Shown in pieces: positions 14,201 through 26,045 of a stretch of DNA of 64,000 nt. Under the pieces are notes generated by a model that saw nothing but the letters and a program-made list of their open reading frames with translations, did no database searches and was not told the origin of the DNA. The position numbers and the translations under genes are program-made. The stretch's first letter is position 1. Every line of letters starts with the position of its first letter. Source of the stretch: Phylloscopus collybita (taxonomy: Eukaryota; Chordata; Aves; Passeriformes; Phylloscopidae); the NCBI GenBank assembly GCA_027886175.1, contig JAJNNQ010000024.1, positions 33,583,001-33,647,000 of the forward strand, read 5' to 3'.

Positions 14201-15900
14201 TATTTCATTTGCCTCCATCTCCTTCTCAACACGAATCCAGTCCCTATGAGCACGGAGCAGCTCTGCCACTCTTTCTCGTCATCTTTAGGGATGAGCAGGG
14301 AGTCAAAGGGGTAAACATGAGATGTCCATACACTTCAACAAGGTTTGATACCTAGTAAACTAGGTACTTTAGAAATTTTCTGCAACACAAATAAAAAAAT
14401 AAATGGATTTGAAAATTGTCATTTTTTTTTGTGTGAGTAAACCATGCCTACATCTTGTTGCCCTACTGTGGGACATGCCTGAGTGGTGCATAGCTAGTTT
14501 TACCACTAATGACGGGTCAGTCCATCAAGGTTTATTTTGATTTTATGACCTTTACGAGAAAGTCTTGTGTAGCTATGATTAAAATAGCAACCATCTCCTG
14601 TTTGTGCTGCAGTGAAACTGTCTGACATCAACACAGACACACCACCAAGATGGAAAACATCACCCTTCCTAATTCATCACATAAACACTGTTGGCCTAAA
14701 CTCATCAAACCAACAGGTCTTGGACCAACCCAGTGCCTCCAGATCCCCCCACCAAGTCCTGCCCATTCATGCAGGAGACCCAGCAGCATACTTTCCCATA
14801 GGGATGTGCAGAGCAGGGTTGGGGAGGATGTTGGCAGTTGTGCCAGAAGCTTCCCAGACGCAGCGTGCTTTTTCACTCTGTCTCTTCTTTCTGCTGAACC
14901 TGTCCCAAGGGTTGATCCTTGTCAATGTCAGCAGGGAAACTCAGACCCACCAACACGAGCAAAGCCATTTCTGCTGCATAAATATTGTACCAGTCTCATA
15001 CGAGCATGGAGCACAGCTCAAGGAAGTAAGAGTGAATGGTTGGACTGTGGGAAGGGATGGAAACTTGCTTTGCTAACCAAAATTTCCAAAACCTTAATAA
15101 TTATGATGATGTTGATGACGATGACAATTATAATAATTATTACTATTTTTTTTTCTGATATTCAAAAAGGACCAATCACCTCCCTAAAGAAGACCTCCTT
15201 GCACCACCTTGAGACCTACTACTCCTTCCAACCACTGGCAGCTAAATGCTGCAGTTTACTTGCATTTCTGCTTTTCTTACTCTTTTTTTCTTTGAAACAT
15301 ATACATGAATGAAGTTTTGTTTGTGGAAAAGTTACATCACTTGGGCTGAAGGGGACTTCCTGCTTTTCTTCATCTTATTATCTCACGACTGCTGTGTCTT
15401 TGTAACATGCTCACTTCAGTATTCTGGGCTTTGCTCAAACATCAGTGAGATGGGTGGAGGGGTGTGGAGGCATGAGTCTGAGGGCATGAGGGCAATGCTG
15501 CCTTCTTGGCCAAACTTTTTCCTTCTCATTGCTTCCCCCCAGCCTACTGCTTTTGCCAAAACACACAAAATTAAGGGCAGAAGGCTGAAGGGGATATTTC
15601 AAAGATCTCAGCCCAGGTCCCACCCAGAATGCCTCCCAACACAAGAAGCTATTCCTTCAACTCTGAGAACAGGTCCTGAGAACTTACAGAAAAATGTGAG
15701 TAATCCACAACCTCTTAGCAAATTGAGCAACACTGTCCCCAAAGGCTTGGGCTAAAATCCCAGATTTCCAGTCCTCCCAGCTTCACAGACAATCACTGGC
15801 TCCATCACAAAGACACGCAGGTACCCGGCTCTGAAGGCAGATGAGCTGCAGAGCTAAAGGAACTACAGAGGTAATTGGGGACACATTTCAACCTCAGAGA
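8240..15900. other. Intron 1 block, mostly unique sequence
   Basis: No CR1 or coding exon seen. Minor features are a CAA/A-rich run near 12958-12978, a 16-bp direct repeat at 13877-13908, an inverted repeat CCAGGTACC-6 nt-GGTACCTGG near 13938-13961 and an ATT/GAT-rich tract near 15095-15155. Confidence 0.6.
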
Positions 15901-15919
15901 GGCTTTGGGTGCTTACACA

Positions 15920-16210
15920 GTGCTAATGATAAGATAATTTAGAAATATTTCAACCTGACAACATAACATATCAGCTCTGGCTGCAATTTAGTCCGTGTTA
16001 TCAGGTTTTTCATTACTTTTCCCTCGCTGTGATGGATTCCAAGCTTGCCGTTATTACAGCCATTACATCCTTGATTTTAATGGGGGGTGCTTGCAGCTGT
16101 CACAACGGGCTGAAAATATATTCTTTATGTCAGATAGCACAGGAGACATTTCCTCCTTGAGTCACTGACAGGTCACCTCCCCAAACCAATTAGCTAATTG
16201 TCTCGTATCA
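15920..16210. promoter_or_regulatory. Candidate enhancer: GATA pairs and homeodomain palindrome
   Basis: This unique intronic stretch holds a double GATA motif TGATAAGATAA (15927-15937), a reverse GATA motif TTATCA (15998-16003) and the perfect 14-bp palindrome CAATTAGCTAATTG (16187-16200), two facing TAATT homeodomain cores. It has no repeat content. It could be a conserved enhancer; conservation cannot be seen from one sequence. Confidence 0.35.
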
Positions 16211-19200
16211 CTCCCTGAAGAGCAAGAGAAATGAGTGACTTGTGAATGAACTCTGCCAATAGAAAACACTTGTTCTCTCTCTCCCCCACTAATTTAAATT
16301 TTTTTTTAAACCTTAATTTAATCTGTCAGCCATTACAACAAACAAGGCAGTGTGCCTGCCCATTCCTTGCATTCTGACTCTGCCAGACCATTTTATTTTT
16401 TGTAAATAAAGGGGAATAAAAATTAATAGTGTTTCTTTCCTAGTACATGTAGGCAAGTCACTGCAGCAAAGTGGGTCATCCACAATCACTGGATCATGCT
16501 TGGGTCCTACTCCCAAATCTACCATCAGCTCTTTCTGGCTTGAACCTGATCCTCAAGAGCTGTCAAGGCTCTTGCAAAGTGTAAGGACACACTCCTGTCT
16601 TCTTCTGCTTCAATCAGCTGTGTTAGAAAGTGTTACTTTACTTGGCAGAACTGCTCCTCAGGCAGAGCCCCCTCTTGGCTGTTGGCTTCACCACTGTACT
16701 GAGCTCTTATTTCTCTGAGCTCTACAAAAGTGATGCAAGTAGGGGAAAATAAAGAAAAAAAAATGCACTGCATATATCAACTGAGTTGCATGTTGTATTT
16801 CAGAGAGGACAGAGGGGAGTGGGACTTTACATACAACAGCATGGAGAGAGGAGACCCTTACCCCTGGCAGAGACAGGGATGTGAGTTGATCAGGAGAGAC
16901 ATGCTGGCATCAGTATACTCATTACAGGGGCAGCCATGGGGGCAAATCCTGAATGACAAAACCCTGTATGTTGCTGAGCTCCACAAAGAAACCCTGTGCC
17001 TGCCCAACCAACACCTCCCCTGCTGCTAGATGTTACTACAGCATTTAATTTAATTACATTATCATGGCTGAAATGCTCCAAGAAAACTGAAAGATCTGTC
17101 CCAGTTAATATCTGTCCCAATAAATCATATCTTGACCTTCTACAATCCCTCTGACCCCATGTGGTTCTGCAGTAAGACCCCTAAATCACCCTTGACCAAC
17201 ACGACAGCCCTCTACGGGGAGATGACTGGCTCAGTCAGAGCAGGGGGTGGTTCTTACTGGGATTTTAATAAAGTTTTCTTTCAAAGTATCTCCCATAAGG
17301 TCCTCTTACAAACTTCTGAAGTATGTGCTAGGTAACTGTGCAGGGAGGTGGGTGTCACTGGGGCAAGACATAAATTTAAAACACCACCAGGAAACACCAT
17401 TTAAACATAAGGATCATCTTTGTTTTTAACAGTGGGGATGGTCAAACACTGGAGCAGGCTGCTCGAAGAGGTTGTGGAGATCCTAAGCAACCTGCACGTG
17501 GTGACCCTGCTTTGGGAAGGAGGGTTAAATGAGCTTACTTCCAGAGGTCTCTTCCAGCTTCACTGATTCTGGGCTCCAGTGGATGATTCCCTCTCTGTCA
17601 TATCCTACATCTTCCATCTGAGCTGCTTGTCCCTTCTGTGCAACTGCTTAACACTCTCTCATCCTCCCAACTGTGTCTCAAAGCTCAACACCCTCTCATC
17701 CTCCAACCCCCCAAGTTCAACAGAGGAGCTGAGACCCTCAGTGGGTCAGGTTTGGGAGGAACCCAATGAAAACAGCAGGTCAGGAGTCAGCATGTCCTAT
17801 GTGGAAGCCAGGTATCCTGAAGGTACAAATTGAGCTTGATGCTTTGGCTCTGGCTTCTCCATAATAATAACCTGGGATAATCAGGGTTTACCTGAAGCTT
17901 TGCCCTACAGGGATGTGAGAAGGATAAAAACAGTAAAGATCTTGATTTACTGAGGCACAACACTAAAGGAGGTGGTAGAAATATATCTCAGACAGAGATG
18001 GTTAAGACAGGACTGTGACCTGCTCATTCATTTTTCAAGTATTGCTGGACTTGAGATAAAACCTGTAGTCACCACAGCAGAAACACTCCAAAGAATGACA
18101 TTTTCTTTACTGGGTTTCTGAAGGAGTGGGAGGGGCAATGAAACAAACTGACAGCAAAATATCTTAAGGTCAGGAGGAAAACGAAAGCAGGGAGAACAAA
18201 CAAGGAAAAAAACAGTCCTCACAATCCTAGAAACAACTCCTAACAGCTACAGATTTTAATCCTTACTCACACTCAGAAAGGCTGAACTTAGCTTTCCATA
18301 GCACCCTGACCCCACCGGCAGTGACCCAGCTAGCCAACACTCAGGGGATGCTCATTAATCCAGTAAATGGAGGGTTAAGCACATTAGAAGAACCTGCTTC
18401 AACACATCCCTATCCACAGTCTCTTTTTTCCTTTGGAAAATGCTAAGTCACTCTTTAGCGAGAGGCCAGGCGAGAGGTTGCTTAGGAACTAAATTACTTC
18501 TCATTCTTAGACAGTGATGCTAGCTGGCACCCAGGGTGTGTGAGCGCTGAGAAAGCTGCAAGCAAAGGGCTGCAGGGTCATCCCAAAGACCAACATCAGC
18601 AGCAATCACTTCTCCCTGCTCCTCCAGACAACCACCGTGGGCTCTGGCAGGAAAACCCTGGGTTTGTTCCAAAAAGGGAACCCTAAAAGGCAAGAGATGT
18701 CTAAATTAGAAAGGTTTTAACAATATTACAAGAGGTGGTGCACGAGCTCATATTCAGTGTTAGGCTTTCTGCTGGCACTGTGTCCAACGGGAAGAAGGAG
18801 GGGTGCTTCAGGAGGAGCAACCTCGCATCCAAGATTTCAAAAACACTTTCAAGACCCAGATGATATGCAGCACACAAGGCTGTCAGCTGTGTCTCCAAGT
18901 AACCCAAAAGAGCTGCCCTTTTTTAGGTAAAAACACTGCTGAAGAAGATTTTCCCCTAGACCCTTTTAGGAGAAGTTAAAAACCTTGTAGAGAGCAGAAT
19001 CACCCCGGAGGAAGCCGCCACTACAGCAGCTTCTCAAAGAGAAGTTGTGTCACTGAGGCTGTCCCGTCCTTATGCCATCTGCCTGGGGGAAACTATTTCA
19101 AGGGAATCACGTGAAGAAAGACTGCTGAATCAACAGTTTAGACCCAATGAAGCAACAAAAACTGCAGGAAGAAGCCAAATTGTCAGATTTCCACTATGTG

Positions 19201-22200
19201 TGCTCTTGGGGAAAGAGTTTGACTGAGCCATGCAGGAAAACTCAGAAGTGGCAAGGTAGGGATGTGAGAAGTAATATTCCTTTCTCCTCATCTGCTGAGA
19301 TAGTCCAGCAGCTTGTGTTGACAGCTCTATTCAAGATTTTACACCATTAGCACTTGATGTAAAACATGCCCAGCTTTCAGACTTTATAAGATAGAGAATC
19401 CCAGCAGTTCTCTGGGATACACAGTCTCTGGATGCCCAAGAAAGGAGGTTAGGCTGAGCCAATGGACGAGTGGGTGATAAGGATCTCATTGGCAGGGAGC
19501 TGCCAGAGATAAACTGTTGTTCCTGAATGATTTTCTGGATGAGCATAACGGAGTTGGATGCCCATCTTCTGCTGGATTTCCCACCCATCCACAGAGATCC
19601 ATTTGAAAATCAGTCTATACTCCAAAATGACATCTTGCAGCCACTGAGATTGGACTGGACCATGTCCTGTTAGGTCTTCATGCTAATGTTCAAGTTAGTC
19701 CCTCTTACCCCACATGGGCTTTGTACTCCAGGAGATGGAATTCCATAACACTTAAACAAAAAAGCCGCAAGGATCAAGTTAGACATCTAACAATGCTTTC
19801 TGGGAAGGTGCTTCACAGGTGGTTCTTTTCAGCACGATCAAAAATGATGGGGAGGATGAACACAATCAGATAATCACACTACAAAACCAAATAATTAGTT
19901 TTCAAAAGACTTGGCACCCTTGCCCCAGTATCTCTGAGCCCAGTAGACCAGCACAGATGTCTATCACCTGGAGGAGACAAATCTTCATTTCAGGAACCAC
20001 ACTGATGCTCTACATGGATGCAGAGTCTGTCACAAGAAGGTCTGGGCCCCCAACCAGACCTTTTAATATATCAGTTTCTATACTATTTTATGGAATAGTA
20101 CTCATGGCTGAGTTCAGGATCCAATAGAGTTTGAGATTAAACATATGTCCTCTGCAAACATCTTCTCCCACCCTGTAGAACACAGATGTGGGGAGAAGCA
20201 CACAGTGAAGCAAAGTTATTCCCTAATGGACAAAACCAGAGCTTACCAACCTGAATGAGGAAGAGGTAAACTGGTACTCTCTCCAGTACTCCCACTGCCT
20301 CCCTCCTGAATTCCTGTGACCATGGATTCACGTGAGACCCCAGATTCATGTGAGGCTTTTTTTACCCCAGGGTAACCCAACCACCTCAGGCCAGTTCCCC
20401 AGAAGGAAAAAGTGAAATTGCAAAGTTCCCAGGACACAACCAGCTGAAGCAGCTATAAACCAGCTCATGGGATGTCCTATTCTGGGCATGGCTCGTGCAG
20501 GTAAAGGCCCCAGCTCTCCTCTCCCACATGTGGATATCACAGCAGTCTTGTGGACAGAGCCGCCCAGATGGAGATGTGAGTTGCATGCCTGCAGTGTGAT
20601 CAAGTTGAGATGAGTCAGTTCACTATTAAATTCTCATTTAGTGCCTTTGTATCAGCTCCCAGCCAGAAAACAAAATAACTGTCTAGAGAAAGAGCCCAAG
20701 GAGAATTCAGCTGGCTACAGCAGGTGCTTGAAACTCAGTGCAATATGCCAGCTTGCAACTCTTGTCTCCATCTTTATCTAGGTCATGGATTTTTTGGCCG
20801 AGGCAGCACAGATGACAGGGACTAGCAGATGGAACAGTGATTCTACACCACTATTTTCCAGAGCAGTACCTTGCAGCTCACTTCACTCAGGTCTACCACA
20901 CCTTCTGGAGATGTAAGCAGGACCCCTCCAGGCTCCTGGATGGTATGGGTTTAACTTCACAAGATTGTTTGATCAGCAAATAGTCTCCATGTTATAGCAA
21001 AAAAAAATAAAGCCAGAAGGCAACCACCTTCCTCTGCAAACCCTCTGCCCCACACCAGGGCACTCATAGTACTCTGTTTTTCTTCAAAATTGCTGAATTC
21101 TGTGGTTCCCTCTTTTGCCCTACAGTCCTCCTTCCTGGCAGCTGTCTCAGCATGCTCAGGAGTTTCATCTAATACATTTTGACAACCCCCATCTTGCTGC
21201 CAGCCAAGCTTCACAGCTCCTCCTTGGGATGCACCATCCCAGGGTAGACAAATACACGTGCATTACTCCTCCAAGTACACACTGCATGGGGTGAGAGGTG
21301 ATTTATTTCTAACCCCATTGCCCCTGCACAAATACAAGAAAGGGCTTAGCACAGATTTGACTTGGACTTTAGTGCCTGCAATAAACTTCACCAAAATGTG
21401 CTGTACCATTGTTTTCTATTCAAGAATAATTCTGCCTATCTCAGTTCATGAAGAAGGGTGGAAATCATCTGCCCAGACTTCCAAACTGTTCCCCTAACAA
21501 CTCCCTTCCCTTCTGCCTGCTGTCCAAAGGCAGCTCACATGTGCGGAGCTGCATTTGCTGTGCTGACAGCCAGCATACCCACCCTGCTCCCCCCAAAGGG
21601 CATGGGAAAAGGCAGCGGGGATGGTGCACAAAAATGTGCAGATGGGAACGTGGCAGGGGAAGGAGTGGGAGACTTTGACCTGCAATTTGTTTGCTCAGCA
21701 TTTCATCTCTGGATGAAGCAATGTTTCGTTTGTGGAGGGTAGGAGAGAGGAGCCTGTGTGCAAGAATAAATTTGGGATTGGGGGAGGGGGACAGCTCTCT
21801 GCTCTCCAGTTTTAAAGTCTGGGAGCTAACTTTTCTTACCCCTTGTCCTTTTCTCCCCTACAGTAACCAAGTGATGGGGCAAGAAAAGAGGACACAGTGT
21901 GATACTGTAGCCCATTTCCTCATTCAGGGACATTGGGGGTCATGAGAAGAAAGGATGGATGGTCATGCTGGTGACAAGGATAGCTTAAGATAGGGGTTTT
22001 ACGTGAGGATTTGAAAGGCTCCCTAAGACTTTGCCACCTTTACACTCATTCATCCAAAGTAGGATGAGAACTTGCATCAGGCAGAAAAGATTTCCCTGTC
22101 TTGTGTTTACTTCCGATGTGTCCATCTGAAAGGTATCACCCCCATCCTCCTCACAGGATTCCCGAGCTCTCAGTTATGTTTAAAAAAATGAAAGGAAAAA

Positions 22201-22329
22201 AACCTCCCAAACCACCACTGAGCAAGCGATACACTACACGGACACATGTTTTTGTGCTCACTTGAGCTAAACCTCCTCCACAATCTTTCCTTTCGCCAAG
22301 TGTCTCTGAGTGGGAGCACTGGAAAAATA
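16211..22329. other. Intron 1 block with one CR1
   Basis: Apart from the degenerate CR1 at 17330-17575 this is unique sequence. Nothing coding is recognised. Confidence 0.55.
17330..17575 (+). mobile_element. CR1 LINE fragment (degenerate 3' region)
   Basis: The plus strand carries the CR1 3' pattern: a hypervariable lead-in, then CAAACACTGGAGCAGGCTGC, a GAGGTTGTGGAGATCC-like block and the CTCTTCCAGC ending. It is old and lacks a clean tail. CR1 is a non-LTR retrotransposon whose copies are usually 5' truncated. It is antisense to GAB2. Confidence 0.75.
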
Positions 22330-22432
22330 AACTCCCCTGGCGCGGTGGGACGCAGGCGGGTGGCCAGGCTGAGCCCAGTCCCGGGGGCTCACGGCCACGG
22401 GCAAACCCCTGGGAGCCCCCTCCCAGTCCTCT
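22330..22432. promoter_or_regulatory. Small intronic CpG patch
   Basis: This is a short CpG-rich island in an otherwise CpG-poor intron, about 20 kb downstream of GAB2 exon 1, with GCGCGG-, CCCGGGGG- and CGGGCGGG-like words. From memory, a shorter human GAB2 isoform starts from a non-coding exon inside intron 1, so an internal promoter is plausible, but this is inference. Confidence 0.35.
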
Positions 22433-24114
22433 CTGCAGCACAGGCTGTCAGCTGGGAGACATTTACTGGGAACAAGTGCCTATTGTCCCCCGTCAAAACT
22501 GAGAGGCAGCTCGGTGGGATAAAAATATAATCAAGTGGAATTTCAGCCTTCCTTTTTGTCCTCTTGGCTTTACTCTTACTCTCAAGTCTGCTTAAAGCCC
22601 CAGCACTGGTCCTTCTGCCTGCCTTGCTTTTAAACCTAGATAGGCAGCCTTGAAATGACACCTTGAGAAAATTATTATCATTATCATCTCCAGGAACAGG
22701 TCTCTCCTATTATTACTATTATTTTTCCGTTCTTTGCCTTGCAGCACTGCTCCAGCCCACAGCAGGCTGGGGGTTTTAGATGGCATAATGGGGAGGGCTG
22801 CAAGATTGAAGGTGGCAGGAAAGTTGTCAGGTTTGCTGGATTTAAAGACCTGGGTAGTACCTGGTTTCCAGGGCACAGCTGAAGTAGTTCAAAGCAAGCA
22901 TGTGGCAAAGATTTCAAGGTCCATACTGGCTCTTACGAAGAAATCACGGGCAGCTCTGTTGGGGCACGCCTGCAGCTGATGCCCATCTGGTTTCTTTGGT
23001 GCCTATGATTCCCCATGTGGGATAAATACACCAATTTCTCCAAGGCAACGGCTCCTGTGATCCTTGCGTGACATTTGTTGCACATATGCCAACTAATAAT
23101 AATAAATATGCTAGCACTATTGCTGAAAGGATACACAGAGCAATAAAAAACAAACAACACTTAGGAAGGACAAGGAGAATAAAAGATGGCAAAGGAAAGC
23201 AGCAGCATGGAGTTAATGACCTGAGATCAAATTGGAGGAACTAATGGCCCTTTTTTCACAACCTAGTTAAGTGTATGAATATTGAAAACCTTCTTCATAA
23301 TCCTCCAGCAGAGAACCATACAGCAAGTCTAACAAGTGAAGAAAAAATTAGCAGCTGCTTCCCCTAGGAAAACAGGGACATTGGTAGAAGCTGGTTCATA
23401 AATTGACCACAAGGGTAAAAAACCCCTATTATTTCCAAAATCCTGCTGCAGGATGAAAGAGGGTCCTGAGCACACATGAAACCCCTGCACTCCCGGAGGC
23501 CAAATTCTACTCAGGCTCCACAGCATCTGCCCCATCCTCTTCTCCCCACAGCTGCCTCCCCAAGTGCCTGGGAATGGTGTTGGTCAAAGCCTCTGCAACA
23601 CATGTGAACCTTGGAGCCATTTCAAGCCAGATGAGGACCCCAAGCATGCATTGATCAGTTTTACTTCCAGCAGACAAGGCCTTCCCCACTGTTGAAAATA
23701 AACCCATAAAGGCTAATTCAGTGTGCCTCAACAAGCTGGATGAATCCATCCAAGAGGACTGGTACTGCCTGGTGTTTCATCCTCTGTATCCCTCAGTCCT
23801 GAAGTTGGACAAGGCATGCAGTTGAGGACCAGCTGCCACATGCAGAGTGCCACCCTGACCTTGCCCCAAAGTGTCTGCATGTTCAAGCAGTCCTCCTTAC
23901 AGCTGATTCCTTTTATTTTTATGGTGTCTGTCATCAAACGAGCCTCATTAATGCAACAGGAAGATGAGGTTCACCTCAATTTTGTTTAGTGCTGTGAACC
24001 AGCAAATCTTAGATTGCATGGGTGGAGGCGAGGTCTTTGGGAGCACCCTTGGGCCGATGCTGCCCAAAGCACATCCCAAGGAATCCCCAGGAGCAGGCAG
24101 ACCTCCAATTCATT

Positions 24115-24287
24115 TGGGGAAGATATTAGGAAGCTCTTTTTGCCTTAGAGCAAGCAATCAAGGCAAGGCTGGATGTGCTCTGAGCAGCTTGGTGCAGTGG
24201 AAGGTGTCCCTGGCCACAGCAGGGAATTGGAACTAGATGATGTTTAAAGGTTCCTTCTGACCCAAACCATTCTGTGATTCTATGATA
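24115..24287 (+). mobile_element. CR1 LINE 3' fragment
   Basis: This is a plus-oriented 5'-truncated CR1: GATATTAGGAAGCTC near the start, GGCAAGGCTGGATG-like middle, and the CCCAAACCATTCTGTGATTC tail at 24261-24285. It inserted directly next to the duplicated segment copy A. Confidence 0.85.
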
Positions 24288-24540
24288 CCATAAAGTATTG
24301 CTCTGACATCAATACTCACATGTTGATGATATTCTAGCACTGGAGGTAAGTGCAGTGATTTCTACACAGAGTGAAAAGACAGATAACATGAAAGCTGGTC
24401 TCTGGGAAAGCTAATGCAGAAACCAGGCTCACTGGACAGAAAAATGCCACTGCTGCTTGGCTGGAAGCAATCAGAGTTGTGGGGTCTCTGGGGGCATCTC
24501 TGCTTTCCTGGGAAGGCCAGTGTTTAAACAATTAAAAAGC
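24286..24540 (+). repeat. Diverged duplicate segment, copy A
   Basis: Directly after a CR1 3' end, this stretch resembles 25436-25700 in the same orientation. Shared anchors are ATACTCAC-TGTTGATGATATT, then CTGGAGG-AAGTG, then AGGCTGGT, CAGGCTC and AAAATGCCAC. The similarity is roughly 70% by eye with indels. It is not a repeat I can name. Confidence 0.5.
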
Positions 24541-25435
24541 AGGCATAGCAGTTCTGAGCTCCCCAGGATTTGCTGAGCTTTTCTGGATGGTCTTCAGTAT
24601 GCAAGTATGACTTTCTGAACTTTTTTTGGGTACCACTACATAAATGACTTTTGGCTGCCAACCTTTATATTTACAGACCCAAATTCTGATCATTGTGGCA
24701 AAGAACAAGATATACCACACATGATTGCAACTGCAGCTTGTGTTTGTAAAGGACCACAAGACCACCACCTTGACTTTTTCAAAGGATCATTCACAGGTCA
24801 CAGCAATTAACGATTTGAACCTGAAGCTTTGCAGAGGTGCTGGCTGAAGTGGCCCAAAAGAAATCAGCCTCATCTCTACTCCCAGCTGTTGCAGCCATGT
24901 GGCACTTGCTAGATTTACTCTGACAGTTGAGATTTAGTTCAGTTTAGTAAATGTAAGCTTGATGGAGGGATCTGTCCTCCATGTCCTTGTTATCCCCAGG
25001 CCAAGAAAATGACTGGGAGTACCTGCTCCTCGTGATGCAGCTGGAAGCTCCAGAAAGGTCCCTGAGAGCCCATGCCACCATAAACCCTGTCATGAGCCCC
25101 ATCCATTCCATGGATGCTCACAGGACTCCCCTGCCCATTTAAAATATACTTTTTAGACTGAGACCCCCACACAAGACCACACAGACTGCAACTTCTCACA
25201 CTAGCACATGCTTCACTGGCTGCTACAGAATAGCTGAAAGTATTTGAAAACAGCAATTAAGCATTTCTGAAGTTTGACAGTGGGATTTATGTCAGCCTGG
25301 AACTGAGAACTGGTCTCCAAAAGTTATCACTCGATTTATTTCGAGGAGAACAAAGGAAATTATAGAGGACACGTAAGGTTATGGAGAGCATGCACACTAT
25401 GGGCAGAATTGCAGGATTGTGCACCACCAGGATTG

Positions 25436-25700
25436 TGGTACCAATATTGCCCTGGCACTGATACTCACCTGTTGATGATATTTGCCCAGCGCTGGAGGGA
25501 AGTGTGATGAATTTTATGCAAAATGGAAAGATGGTGCAATTTGAAGGCTGGTTGAGCCATTTTCAGCTTAGAAGCAAACTCACACTTGCACACAACAGGC
25601 AATAAACTCAATCTGCTAAGAAAAGACAGGCTCTGTAAACTGAAAATGCCACCAGCAAGCAAACCCCAGCCCTGAGGCCCTTCTTGCTGGTCTTAAGTTT
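25436..25700 (+). repeat. Diverged duplicate segment, copy B
   Basis: This is the partner of 24286-24540. It shares the ATACTCACCTGTTGATGATATT anchor region and later blocks, with an extra insertion of roughly 50 nt. It contains the exon-like segment on the minus strand. Local duplication and two insertions of an unnamed old repeat are both possible. Confidence 0.5.
25469..25615 (-). other. Exon-like segment in GAB2 intron 1 (sense strand)
   Basis: On the strand transcribed for GAB2, a polypyrimidine stretch ending CTGTCTTTTCTTAG precedes 147 nt that end in AACAG, directly followed by the strong donor GTGAGTA. One frame is open across the whole segment (containing KMAQPAFKLHHL and ending RWANIIN), entering and leaving in the same phase. 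I recognise no protein family. A diverged copy lies about 1.15 kb away at 24.3-24.5 kb and has lost the open frame, so this may simply be part of an unnamed repeat. It could be a cryptic or lineage-specific exon, or chance. Confidence 0.25.
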
Positions 25701-25966
25701 AAAAACAACGACTGAATTTCAAAACCTCATTTGCTTCAGTGCTCTAGGACCTGGTTTTATATTATGAAATGTTAGAAAAGGACAGAAAAAATATAAAAAC
25801 ACAAGCAGCCTTTTTGTTAAATAACAGCCCCCAAACCACTCAAAGTACTTGAAACCAGTGAGATAACTCTCCTGATCTCAGAGAGGACGGGTGTGGGTGG
25901 CACCTCCCGGCACGGGAGGGGACGTTTGCATTGGCAGCAGAGGCAGAAAGCCTCCACACAACCTGG

Positions 25967-26045
25967 GGAAAAGGAAAAAAAAAATGAAAGAAAGAAATAA
26001 AAAAAACCCCAACAACAAACCAAACCCACCCAGCAAATAAACAAA
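25967..26045 (+). repeat. A-rich low-complexity tract
   Basis: AAAG/AAAC-rich run, purine- and A-biased, no unit repeated cleanly. Confidence 0.75.

Noticed and set aside
14650..15312. 220-codon plus-strand open frame in GAB2 intron 1
   Set aside because: It has no recognised domain and ends in an isoleucine/methionine-rich run from an ATT/GAT low-complexity tract. Probably chance.
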